From Nitrosomonas halophila (lineage in GTDB: Bacteria; Pseudomonadota; Gammaproteobacteria; Burkholderiales; Nitrosomonadaceae), in the NCBI RefSeq assembly GCF_900107165.1, contig NZ_FNOY01000002.1, positions 44,857 through 108,856 on the forward strand: DNA of 64,000 nucleotides, read 5' to 3'. The notes below the pieces were generated by a model. It was given only the letters and a program-made list of their open reading frames with translations, ran no database searches and was not told the DNA's origin. Numbering within the stretch: the stretch's first letter is position 1; each line of letters starts with the position of its first letter. The position numbers and the translations under genes are program-made. Below, piece after piece: positions 55,918-64,000 of the stretch.

Positions 55918-55948
55918 GGACAAACGCACTGCACCACAGGGGAAAGCG

Positions 55949-58063
55949 ATGAACGGGCGCCTGGCTGTTTATCTGGCCTTGCGCAGCCTGCGCCGCCACC
56001 CCACGGTCGCTGCCGCGACAGTGCTCGGCATTGCCCTGGCGATGCTGGTCATCGCGACCATCCTGATCGTGGATGCGAACAGCAGCGAATCCCCCCTGCC
56101 AAGGATGCAGACGCTGGATCTTGGCCCGCTTGCGCTGGACCCGGCAACCGGCGAAGAACACCAGCCGCAGGTCTGGATAGAGCGTGCCAGCGAGGCACCG
56201 CGAGCGGCGCGAAGCCTTGTGCCAACCCAGCAGGGCGCTGTGCGCGAGGGGCTGTCAGTGGCGGCGCCGCCCCCGCCACGTGGGGAGGCGGACTATCAGG
56301 CCATGCGCCTGGCGGTGCGCTTGTCGGCTGTGCTGGCCTTTGCGGTCGGCGCAGTGATCGTTTTCTACACCATGCGCTTCTCGGTGGCCTCCCGCGCGCG
56401 CGAACTGAGCCTGCTGCGCTGCCTGGGAGAGGCGCGGCACAACGTGGCCGGGTCACTCATAATGGAAGTGCTGATAATGGGCGTCCTCGGCACCGCGCTC
56501 GGGCTGGCGCTGGCTTTGCCGGCCGCGCTCGGTTTGCTGGGCGCAGGCATATCCACCACCGGGCGCACGCCTTCGGCCGAGCTCGTGATTCCCTGGCTGG
56601 AGCTGTTTGCCATTGGCAATCTGGGGGTGCTGATTGCTTTGCTGGGCGTGATCGGTCCGGTGCGCTGGCTCTGGCGTTTGCCGGTGGTCGATATCCTGCA
56701 GCCGCGTTTTCTGACGAAAACGGCGCTGAGGCAGCGCCAGCCGGCAGGGTTCGCGTGGTTGCTGCCCGCCGTGCTGGGCGCAAGCTGGCTGGCCGTGCGC
56801 CCTTTCGTACAATCCTGGCTGTCAGTGGTGCAGTTCTTCCTGGTCGAAGCCGTGGTCGTGGTCGGGGTGGCAATGCTTGCACTGTGGTGGGTGCGGCCTT
56901 TGTTGCGCGGTGCGATCCGCCTGGTTGAGGCCGGTCTGCGCATCGTGTCGCCACTGGATGCACAGCTGGCGGGTAAACGCATGGCCTTGACCAGTCACAA
57001 GCTGGTATTCACGGTCGCTGCGGTGACCCTTGTGTTTGCGCTGCTCACCGCCTTGCATGACATCACCCGCGCCCTGAAACATGAGATCCACACCTGGGCT
57101 GAAGCAGCGTTGTATCCGAATGTTTTCTTGAAGCGGGTGCCCAGCGCAGTACCCGACCCGCAAACCTTTGCGCGTGCCTTGGCCCGGCACGGGCTGCTGC
57201 CGCTGCGCCTGTCGCACAAGGCGGGGGGAGAATTGCCGGTACGTTTGGTCGCGGCAATGGATATCAATCCCCTGCGCCACGCCCAGGGCAAACCGCTCTT
57301 GTTGCCCGGCGGGGTAATCTTGTCGCGGACCCTGGCCGCGCGTTTCGATGTGACTGCGGGGGATCGGCTGGTGGTGGACACCGGCGCGGCCCAACACCGT
57401 TTCAAGGTCATCGAGGTAACCGATGAGGTCGGCTACTACGCCTATGACGGGCAGTATGTGGACATTAAGTCCTATGCCCTGTTCTCGGATGGCAATCCGC
57501 TGTTTGCGGACAACCTGGAGCACACGCTGGGCGACTATCTGGTGGTACGCAAACGCGATGGCAGCTGGGTGTCCGAGGACGCATTGCAAGCCCTGTATCC
57601 CTATGTACTGGATCGGCGCGGTGCGTTCCAGGCCTATTGGCAGATACGCGAAATTGGCCGCGATTTTCTGATTTTCGACTTCGTGCTGGCGATGACGGTA
57701 CTGCTGGCAACCATCGGCGTGACCAACACCATGCTGATTCAGGTCCACGCCCGTGAGCGTGAATTCGCCGTGCTGCGCACGCTCGGCATCTCGCGTGCGC
57801 AGATCGTACGCCTGTTGCTGGTCGAAGGGGCCGTGATCGGCACGGTCGGTGCCTTGCTAGCCCTGGTTCTGGGGCATACGGTCGGTGCGGTCAGCGTGGC
57901 TTTTCTGGATCGGTTTACACTGTTTGAGTACACGCTGGTTCTCTCTCCCAGCGCGTCACTGGCGATCAGCGGCCTGGCCCTGCTGGCCTGCACGCTGGCC
58001 GCATTGTACCCGGCCCTGGTTGCCAACCGGGTGTCATCTGCCGAATCTTTGCATTACGAATAG
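55949..58063 (+). CDS. FtsX-type ABC permease, two-domain form
   Basis: 704 residues from ATG at 55949 after GGGGAAAG. Two FtsX modules: helices near residues 16-40 and 130-250, a periplasmic domain, then helices in the last 200 residues (LAMTVLLATIGVTNTMLIQV). This is the LolC/YbbP-like or lipoprotein-related large permease class. Substrate unknown; no adaptor is next to it. Confidence 0.85.
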   Translation: MNGRLAVYLALRSLRRHPTVAAATVLGIALAMLVIATILIVDANSSESPLPRMQTLDLGPLALDPATGEEHQPQVWIERASEAPRAARSLVPTQQGAVREGLSVAAPPPPRGEADYQAMRLAVRLSAVLAFAVGAVIVFYTMRFSVASRARELSLLRCLGEARHNVAGSLIMEVLIMGVLGTALGLALALPAALGLLGAGISTTGRTPSAELVIPWLELFAIGNLGVLIALLGVIGPVRWLWRLPVVDILQPRFLTKTALRQRQPAGFAWLLPAVLGASWLAVRPFVQSWLSVVQFFLVEAVVVVGVAMLALWWVRPLLRGAIRLVEAGLRIVSPLDAQLAGKRMALTSHKLVFTVAAVTLVFALLTALHDITRALKHEIHTWAEAALYPNVFLKRVPSAVPDPQTFARALARHGLLPLRLSHKAGGELPVRLVAAMDINPLRHAQGKPLLLPGGVILSRTLAARFDVTAGDRLVVDTGAAQHRFKVIEVTDEVGYYAYDGQYVDIKSYALFSDGNPLFADNLEHTLGDYLVVRKRDGSWVSEDALQALYPYVLDRRGAFQAYWQIREIGRDFLIFDFVLAMTVLLATIGVTNTMLIQVHAREREFAVLRTLGISRAQIVRLLLVEGAVIGTVGALLALVLGHTVGAVSVAFLDRFTLFEYTLVLSPSASLAISGLALLACTLAALYPALVANRVSSAESLHYE

Positions 58064-58408
58064 GAGCTGTCGGCAATTCTGGCAAGTACGCTATACTGAA
58101 GTGATACCGAATGCATTCAGATTGTTTGCCGCGATAGCCACTGTTTTGCCCTTCCCGAACTGTAACTGTGGATGGATTGGGGTAAATACTCAGGCTGACG
58201 GTCATCGCCGCTGACACGGCATAAAACGCACCGCAATAATGTCGCATAATAATGCACCAGGTTCGGATAGAATTTGTCTGGGACCATATGGATGCTATAT
58301 GCCCCGGACCCGGCCCAATCCAGGATCAGTCCGTACCGAAACATCCCTGAGCAAGCCTTTCACGTCGGAAACGCTTGTTTTCCCCATTTTCAACAGACTA
58401 GGAGGATC
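58064..58408. other. Intergenic region
   Basis: 345 bases before the antiporter with no supported gene. AGGAGG at 58400 is the ribosome-binding site that fixes the antiporter start at 58409. I see no structured RNA or operator that I can defend. Confidence 0.5.
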
Positions 58409-59887
58409 ATGCTCTCGCTGGATTTTCTCGCTTTACCCCTGATGGCCGCTGCCACCCTGGTTTTTGTAGCGGTATTGGGTGGCATTATTTCATCCCGAAT
58501 CGGTTTCCCGTTTCTGCTGGTCTTTTTGCTGGTAGGTACCCTGGCAGGTGCCGACGGTCCCGGTGGTATCGTTTTTGATGATTTCAGCCTGAGCTTCTGG
58601 GTGGGCAACATCGCCCTGGCGGTGATTCTGCTCGATGGCGGCTTGCGCACCGAATTTTCCACTTTCCGCACCGGTCTCAGACCGTCACTGCTGCTCGCAA
58701 CGTTGGGGGTAATTTTATCTGCCGGGTTTACAGCCGTGGCGGGTATCTGGCTACTGAATCTGGACTGGCCGCTGGCCTTGCTGATGGGGGCCATTGTCGG
58801 CTCGACCGATGCCGCCGTGGTATTTTCATTGCTGAAGTCCTCCGGATTGCGGCTCAATGAGCGGGTCGCGGCCACGCTCGAAATCGAGTCCGGCATGAAC
58901 GACCCGATGGCGGTATTTCTGACGCTCACCTTCATCAGCCTGACCCTGGTCATGCACGACGGCAGCGAAACGATGGACTGGCTGGATACACTCGGCAATT
59001 TCGCCACTCAGTTCGTGGTTGGCGGGCTGCTGGGCGCCGGGGCGGGCTACGCCATCGCGGCGCTGATGAACAGTCTGCGCAGTCTGCTCGACAGCGGTTC
59101 CGGAATCCTGGCACTCTTGCTGATGTCGGCGGGAATCGGTGTGTTCGGCCTGACCACCTGGCTGGAGGGCTCCGGATTTCTGGCAGCTTATATTTTCGGG
59201 GTGATTGTCGGCAACCAGGGCCGGAAAGCGGTTCGGCAGGCACTCTCGGCCATGGATGGTTTCGCCTGGCTGGCACAGGCCTGCATGTTTCTGATTCTCG
59301 GCCTGTTGGTCACACCCAATGAAATTGTGGCCGACCTGGTGCCTGCACTCGGCATCGCCTTGTTCCTGATGCTGGTCGCGCGCCCACTGTCTGTCTGGCT
59401 GTGCTTGCTGCCCTTTCACTTTACGGCCAAGGAATTCGCCTTTATCGCCTGGGTCGGTCTGCGAGGCGCGGTGCCGATTGTGCTGGCCATCTTCCCGTTA
59501 ATGGCAGGCGTCACGGGAGCGGAAGCGCTCTTCAATGCCGCGTTTGTCGTGGTTGTCACCTCACTGTTGCTGCAGGGCTCGACGCTGGCCTGGCTCGCGC
59601 GTCGCATGGATCTGATCCTGCCGGAGAAGGCCGATAGCCAGAACTGGCGGCGAGTGTTCGGCGATTTTGTGCTCGATGGGCGCATCACGATGGAGCAAGT
59701 GTGCGGTTTCTACGATTTGCCACTGCCGGAGGAACCGGACCAGACGCTCGGCCATTGGCTGACGTCCGAATTGCGCCGCCCCCCGATCGTCGGCGACAAG
59801 GTAAGCCTTGGCCATGCGGAAATCGTGGTCCGCGAAATCAAGGGCACAGATATCAGCCTGGTAGGTCTCAAATTGCCTCAGCATTGA
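58409..59887 (+). CDS. NhaP2-like potassium/proton antiporter
   Basis: 492 residues. CPA1-type fold with about 12 helices; the ion site is VGSTDAAVVFSLL (two Asp region) and IESGMNDPMAVFLT. After the last helix an about 100-residue cytoplasmic domain (LDGRITMEQVCGFYDLPL then VREIKGTDISLVGLK) resembles the transporter-associated regulatory domain of NhaP2/CvrA. It probably exports K+ for volume and pH control. Confidence 0.88.
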   Translation: MLSLDFLALPLMAAATLVFVAVLGGIISSRIGFPFLLVFLLVGTLAGADGPGGIVFDDFSLSFWVGNIALAVILLDGGLRTEFSTFRTGLRPSLLLATLGVILSAGFTAVAGIWLLNLDWPLALLMGAIVGSTDAAVVFSLLKSSGLRLNERVAATLEIESGMNDPMAVFLTLTFISLTLVMHDGSETMDWLDTLGNFATQFVVGGLLGAGAGYAIAALMNSLRSLLDSGSGILALLLMSAGIGVFGLTTWLEGSGFLAAYIFGVIVGNQGRKAVRQALSAMDGFAWLAQACMFLILGLLVTPNEIVADLVPALGIALFLMLVARPLSVWLCLLPFHFTAKEFAFIAWVGLRGAVPIVLAIFPLMAGVTGAEALFNAAFVVVVTSLLLQGSTLAWLARRMDLILPEKADSQNWRRVFGDFVLDGRITMEQVCGFYDLPLPEEPDQTLGHWLTSELRRPPIVGDKVSLGHAEIVVREIKGTDISLVGLKLPQH

Positions 59888-59955
59888 GTCTGAAACCTGC
59901 GATTGATCGTTAACAAAAGGGGCTCCAGGCATGAATCAGCAAGCAGCTGCAAATC

Positions 59956-61539
59956 ATGCCCTGGATCCATATGATGAACTACACGATAAAGTTGATAGCA
60001 CACTGTTGTGCAAAGCATGCCACGACTGCAACAGGATCGGTATTGCAGGGCATCTTGTTCAGCTTGGCATGCTGTATGCATACATCATATGTCCTGGCCG
60101 ATGATGGCCACAATGTAGCGCTGTACTATGATCCGGACAGCAGACAAATCGTCACCGAGCCCGGCCACAACAGGATAAGGCTGAATACCTCACCGTCTCT
60201 GGAAAGCCTCGAAAGAAAAAAGCAGGAGCTGCTGACAATCGAAAATCGACTGGACGCCAAGCTCAAGGCCCTGGATGAAAAATTACAGCGACTCGAGCAA
60301 TTGGAATCCACTGCGGTTACCGCACCGCCGGTAGATATGCCGGCCGCCCAGACGCAAAAAGCCGAACCCCCGATTAGCTCCACAACTGCCCAATCTGCCA
60401 GCAAGCGCCCTGTCTCCGCCAGCTACAGCGACCGGGGGCTGATGTTCAGTACCGAGGATGGCAATTTTGCGCTTCGCGTCCAGAACCGGCTGCAGTTTCG
60501 CTATGTCAACCCGTTCGATACCGATCCCCGCTCGCTGCAGGATTTGCAGCGAGACCAGGCGGCTTTCATGGTCCGCCGCGCACGTTTCCGATTAAATGGA
60601 CACGCTTTCAGACCGTGGCTCGGATACACCATGCAGTACGACTGGAGCCAACCGGTGCTGCGTGATTTTTATCTGGATATCGCCCGGTTTCCCTGGGCCC
60701 AACTGCGCATCGGCCGCGGCAAGGTCATATGGAATGATGAACGGGTGACTTCCTCTGGCCGGCAGCAATTTGCCAACCGCTCGATCGTCAACGACATCTT
60801 CACCGTCGACCGGCAACAAGGCCTGCAACTTCTTGGGCGGGTCTTTCCTGGCCGATGGTACGATTTCAACTATGCTGCGGGCGTGTTCACTGGCCTGGGT
60901 GTCGGAGAACGCAGCAATGATGACAACAACCTGATGTATGCAGGCAGGTTGCAATGGAATTTTCTTGGAGAAGCGCTGGATTTTTCGCAGTCGGATCTTG
61001 AATTTCATGAGAAACCGGCGGCCAGTCTGGCCTTTGCCGCCGCCACCAATCGCAGCAAGTGTACTGCCTTCGAAACCGACAAGACAAGCTGCCGTGCCTT
61101 GCCGGGATTTGGCATCGGTCAGGCTGGCCAGTTCCGGATCAACCAGGCCATGCAGGAATTCCGCCTCAAATGGCGGGGATTTTCACTGCAAAACGAACTG
61201 CATTGGAAACAGGTGATCGATACGCTCAAAGCCAGCGATGATCCCATAAAATCAACTCACCTTCTGGGTGCTTATGTCCAGGCGGGCTACTTCCCACATT
61301 ATTCGATCCCAGCCGTGCCCAAGCAGCTCGAGCTGGCATTGCGCTATGCGTTTGTCGATCCGGATATCGAACGGCCCAAAGACCAGCAACGGGAAATATC
61401 CGCCGCGATCAACTGGTTCTTCAGCGGCCATGCCAACAAGCTGACCCTGGATTTCAGCCATTTGTCAGTCGAAGACCCGCTCCTTCTGATCGAACAATCC
61501 GAACAAAGAGTCAGGCTGCAATGGGATATCTCGTTCTGA
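59956..61539 (+). CDS. OprP/OprO-like porin with N-terminal coiled coil
   Basis: 527 residues. A signal peptide with an extended start (cleavage near YVLA-DD; starts at Met6 or Met7 are also possible), a coiled coil near 85-115 (SLESLERKKQELLTIENRL), a Pro/Ala linker, and a 16-strand-type barrel ending in aromatic SF. The block QAAFMVRRARFRLNGHAF is typical of phosphate-selective porins. No Pho box is visible before it, so the substrate is left open. Confidence 0.8.
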   Translation: MPWIHMMNYTIKLIAHCCAKHATTATGSVLQGILFSLACCMHTSYVLADDGHNVALYYDPDSRQIVTEPGHNRIRLNTSPSLESLERKKQELLTIENRLDAKLKALDEKLQRLEQLESTAVTAPPVDMPAAQTQKAEPPISSTTAQSASKRPVSASYSDRGLMFSTEDGNFALRVQNRLQFRYVNPFDTDPRSLQDLQRDQAAFMVRRARFRLNGHAFRPWLGYTMQYDWSQPVLRDFYLDIARFPWAQLRIGRGKVIWNDERVTSSGRQQFANRSIVNDIFTVDRQQGLQLLGRVFPGRWYDFNYAAGVFTGLGVGERSNDDNNLMYAGRLQWNFLGEALDFSQSDLEFHEKPAASLAFAAATNRSKCTAFETDKTSCRALPGFGIGQAGQFRINQAMQEFRLKWRGFSLQNELHWKQVIDTLKASDDPIKSTHLLGAYVQAGYFPHYSIPAVPKQLELALRYAFVDPDIERPKDQQREISAAINWFFSGHANKLTLDFSHLSVEDPLLLIEQSEQRVRLQWDISF

Positions 61540-61540
61540 A

Positions 61541-63049
61541 TCAGGTGCCGCAAAAAGTGCGCTGCACGCATTCCTCCGGTTTGGGCGGCAACCGGTACTC
61601 GCGCCATTGCGGCTGCTCGTCATAAGGCCGGCTGAGCACTTCGAGCAGCACCTCGAATCTTGAAAAGTCCTGCTGCTCGATCGCGGCCTGCAACGCCTGC
61701 TCGACACGGTGATTGCGCGGAATATAAGCCGGATTGACTTGCCGCATCGCGTCGGCGCGCTGCGCGGGATCGATCGCTTCCTGGGCCAGGCGGGCTTGCC
61801 ATTGTGCCAGCCAGTCAGTGAAATCGGGCGTATCGGGCAACAGCCCCTGCGCAGCGGGTTTTTCCACCTTGTCGCACAAAGCCCGGAAGGTGTTCGTGTA
61901 ATCGGCCTGGTGGCGGTGCATGAGCGCCAGCAGTGCGCTGATCAGCGCCTGGTCCTGATCCTGGGCAGTGAACAGTCCCAGCTTGCGGCGCATGCCGTCG
62001 AGCCAGTGCCATGCATAGCGGTCTGGGTAACGGCCGATGAGTGCCTGGGCAAGCGCAAGCGCCTGGTCTTGCTGATCGTGCAGCAACGGCAGCAGGCACT
62101 CGGCCAGGCGGGCCAGATTCCATTGTGCAATGCGGGGCTGATTGCCGAATGCATAACGGCCATAGGTGTCGATCGAGCTGAAAACCTTGTCCGGATCGTA
62201 GCTGTCGATGAATGCGCATGGGCCGTAATCGATGGTCTCGCCCGAGATCGTCATATTGTCGGTATTCATGACACCATGGATAAAGCCGATCTGCATCCAG
62301 CGAGCGACCAGCATCGCTTGCGCTTCCAGCACTCTTTCCAGTAAGGCGCTATAGGGATTCGATGCGGCTTTGATTTCGGGATAGTGACGCTCAATCGCAT
62401 AGTCGGCCAATAGTTTCAGCCCCTCGGTATCGTCGCGCAGCGCAAAATACTGGAAGGTTCCTATTCGAATATGGCTTGCAGCGACGCGCGTCAGAATCGC
62501 GCCTGGCAGCACCGTCTCACGGTAGACCGGCTCACCGCTGGCGACAATGGCCAAGCTGCGCGTGGTGGGGATGCCAAGCGCATGCATCGCATCGCTGATG
62601 AGGTATTCGCGCATGACCGGCCCGAGCGCGGCGCGGCCGTCGCCGCGGCGCGAGAAAGGCGTTTGCCCAGATCCTTTCAAGTGCAGATCCCAGCGTTTAT
62701 GATCGGCCCCGATCACCTCACCCAGCAAGATCGCCCGCCCGTCACCCAGTTGTGGCACCAAATGGCCGAACTGGTGACCGGCATAAGCCATCGCGATCGG
62801 CTCCGCACCCGGCGGGATGCGGTTGCCGGAAAAGATTGCCGCCGCAGTCGCATCATCGACCCGGGCCAGATCGATACCGAGTGCCTCGGCCAACGATCGA
62901 TTGAGCTTGATCAGGCGTGGATGCTGTACCGGGGTAGGATGCAGGCGTGCGTAGAAGCGATCAGGCAGACGCGCATAGGAATTATCGAATCGGAACAAAG
63001 CGGGCGCAGGTGGCAGCGCAACAGAACAAGTTTCGGTATGGTTTTTCAT
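61541..63049 (-). CDS. selO: Protein adenylyltransferase SelO (YdiU)
   Basis: 502 residues from MKNHTETCS; in-frame Met codons at 63076 and 63112 are alternatives. The pseudokinase-like fold transfers AMP to protein hydroxyls and acts in redox stress. Family motifs: AYAGHQFGHLVPQLGDGRA, LHLKGSGQTPFSRRGDGRA, HGVMNTDNMTISGETIDYGP and the redox C-terminus TFCGT, where Cys takes the place of selenocysteine. It is convergent with the porin gene. Confidence 0.95.
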   Translation of the reverse strand: MKNHTETCSVALPPAPALFRFDNSYARLPDRFYARLHPTPVQHPRLIKLNRSLAEALGIDLARVDDATAAAIFSGNRIPPGAEPIAMAYAGHQFGHLVPQLGDGRAILLGEVIGADHKRWDLHLKGSGQTPFSRRGDGRAALGPVMREYLISDAMHALGIPTTRSLAIVASGEPVYRETVLPGAILTRVAASHIRIGTFQYFALRDDTEGLKLLADYAIERHYPEIKAASNPYSALLERVLEAQAMLVARWMQIGFIHGVMNTDNMTISGETIDYGPCAFIDSYDPDKVFSSIDTYGRYAFGNQPRIAQWNLARLAECLLPLLHDQQDQALALAQALIGRYPDRYAWHWLDGMRRKLGLFTAQDQDQALISALLALMHRHQADYTNTFRALCDKVEKPAAQGLLPDTPDFTDWLAQWQARLAQEAIDPAQRADAMRQVNPAYIPRNHRVEQALQAAIEQQDFSRFEVLLEVLSRPYDEQPQWREYRLPPKPEECVQRTFCGT

Positions 63050-63232
63050 CTGGCTAGGGAATTGTTTTGAATCCATTTCAAGGAATGCGGCGTGTCCGGC
63101 AATATATTCCAACCCGCTGATGTTGCATGATCTTTTCCTATTGCGTAGGATAGATCGCGGATACCAGAATGTCGACGGTATTCGATTTGCTCACCAGCAT
63201 TTTTGCTCTGCAATCTTAACAGGAGAGTCAAG

Positions 63233-63520
63233 ATGGACATCAAACTACGCCTGCTGGTTTCATTGATCACAGCACTCTTTGTCACGGCCAGCCTGGCTGG
63301 CCCGTTCGGTAACAAGAAAGTCGAATGGTCTCAAGTCCCGGAAAAAGTGCAGCAAACCATCACGCAGCATGCGCAAGGCGGCACCATTGAAAAGATCGAG
63401 CGTGAAACCAAAAAGAAAAAAATCATTGTTTACGAAGCCAAGGTAAGAATGCCCGACGGTAGAAAAATCGAGATCGAAGTTGAAGAAGACGGCACCTTGA
63501 TCGAAATCGAGGATGATTGA
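63233..63520 (+). CDS. Small secreted PepSY-like protein
   Basis: 95 residues; ATG at 63233 after CAGGAGAG. A signal peptide (LLVSLITALFVTASLAG) is followed by WSQVPEKVQQTITQHAQGG and YEAKVRMPDGRKIEIEVEEDG, a PepSY-like beta fold. It is very rich in Lys and Glu. Such proteins are thought to bind or inhibit periplasmic partners; none is evident here. Confidence 0.75.
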   Translation: MDIKLRLLVSLITALFVTASLAGPFGNKKVEWSQVPEKVQQTITQHAQGGTIEKIERETKKKKIIVYEAKVRMPDGRKIEIEVEEDGTLIEIEDD

Positions 63521-63597
63521 GCGCTCCAGCCCATCCAATCTAAACGACACTTGCCCACTGGCTGGCAGCCAGTGGGTTCAGCCAGACCGGTTGTTCA

Positions 63598-63846
63598 TCA
63601 GACGATACCGAGCATCAACCCTGATCCGATCACAAACATAGCACCCGCCACCACCTGCCGCACAGTGTGCAGCGTAATCTTGTGCAGTATCCGCTTGCCA
63701 GCAAACGCCCCGATGAAGGCACAGAGCGAGCCGACGATCACGGGTGCGGCCAGTTCACGGGAAACGGCAAAATGACTGGCCATGAAGGCCATGCTGTAGA
63801 CAATCAAGCGAAAGATATCGACGATGACCGCTGACACAATACCCAA
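63598..63846 (-). pseudogene. TauE/SafE-type membrane transporter, C-terminal part only
   Basis: About 82 residues of the C-terminal helices (VDIFRLIVYS, VGSLCAFIGAFAGKRILHK, VAGAMFVIGSGLMLGIV), matching the end of sulfite/anion exporters of the TauE/SafE family. In frame upstream the sequence is Arg/Lys-rich and hits a stop at 63943, without the expected N-terminal helices, so the gene is cut at its 5' side. A continuation beyond the window in another frame cannot be excluded. Confidence 0.6.
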
Positions 63847-64000
63847 GAAAAAGGGTAGCGTCCCCTTTTTCCTCTTCGCCCTTCGGTTGCGTGAACAAAG
63901 CAGGGTCCCTTTCCTCGGCGGGGGTTGTGTTGTCCCTCCACCTCAAGCGGTCTTATGGACCCCTCCGACTTCCATCCAGGGCCGGGCTGCTTTCGTTTCC

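Noticed and set aside
63850..64000. Repeat-like stretch at the right edge
   Set aside because: Arg/Lys-rich translation and near-repeats of AAGGG are visible, but without a second copy in the window nothing can be concluded.

Overview
The window looks like chromosome of a betaproteobacterium, perhaps of the Nitrosomonadales type. The evidence is an EF-P carrying Arg32 beside its EarP rhamnosyltransferase, a short betaproteobacterial-style OmpA with the run mtaD-ubiG-gph-ssrA downstream, and ordinary Gram-negative envelope machinery (RND and ABC efflux, OMF lipoprotein, porin). This is read from sequence alone; no database search was run.

Layout. 1-10.6 kb is core chromosome: the end of typA, a DsbA-family protein, a decayed cytochrome c gene, a membrane protein, mutM, a GldA/GldF/GldG-like ABC cluster, ompA, mtaD, ubiG, gph and the tmRNA gene ssrA. 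From the 3' end of ssrA to about 29.2 kb lies a defence-type genomic island. It holds a Fic gene split by a MITE, a decayed mntA/hepT relic, and a seemingly complete type I restriction-modification operon (xre-hsdR-hsdM-yhcG-hsdS) that continues into an AAA ATPase-TOPRIM gene and a second Fic gene. After that comes a graveyard of other R-M loci (fragments of hsdM, hsdS, hsdR and a Mod-type methylase), two near-identical RAYT (REP transposase) copies and a third Fic gene. REP-like palindromes lie at the end of hsdR, around a small GIY-YIG gene, upstream of hsdS and inside hsdS.

29.3-42.5 kb returns to housekeeping: sbcD-sbcC, an M32 carboxypeptidase, a membrane-targeted msrB, a truncated RAYT, efp and earP, a TPMT-like methyltransferase, a VOC protein and a SWIM zinc-finger protein. 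42.6-52.9 kb carries two exporters, each with a TetR regulator and a clear palindromic operator: a divergent tetR/RND pair, and a five-gene operon of TetR, adaptor, FtsX-type permease, ATPase and outer-membrane factor. 53-64 kb holds a PhoX phosphatase behind a Pho-box-like triple repeat, a second FtsX-type ABC pair, a K+/H+ antiporter, an OprP-like porin, the AMPylator SelO, a PepSY-like secreted protein and a broken TauE/SafE gene.

The functional theme is DNA defence and mobile-element turnover beside ssrA. The intact R-M operon is translationally coupled at several points, and the AAA-TOPRIM and Fic genes overlap by four bases, so they may form an effector pair carried by the R-M operon. 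Four AMPylation-type proteins (three Fic, one SelO) lie within 51 kb. The most unusual signals are the REP/GIY-YIG unit between hsdR and hsdM, the in-frame REP inside hsdS, the palindrome carried inside the RAYT coding sequence, the precise MITE excision that would restore fic, and regularly spaced half-sites before the third fic gene.
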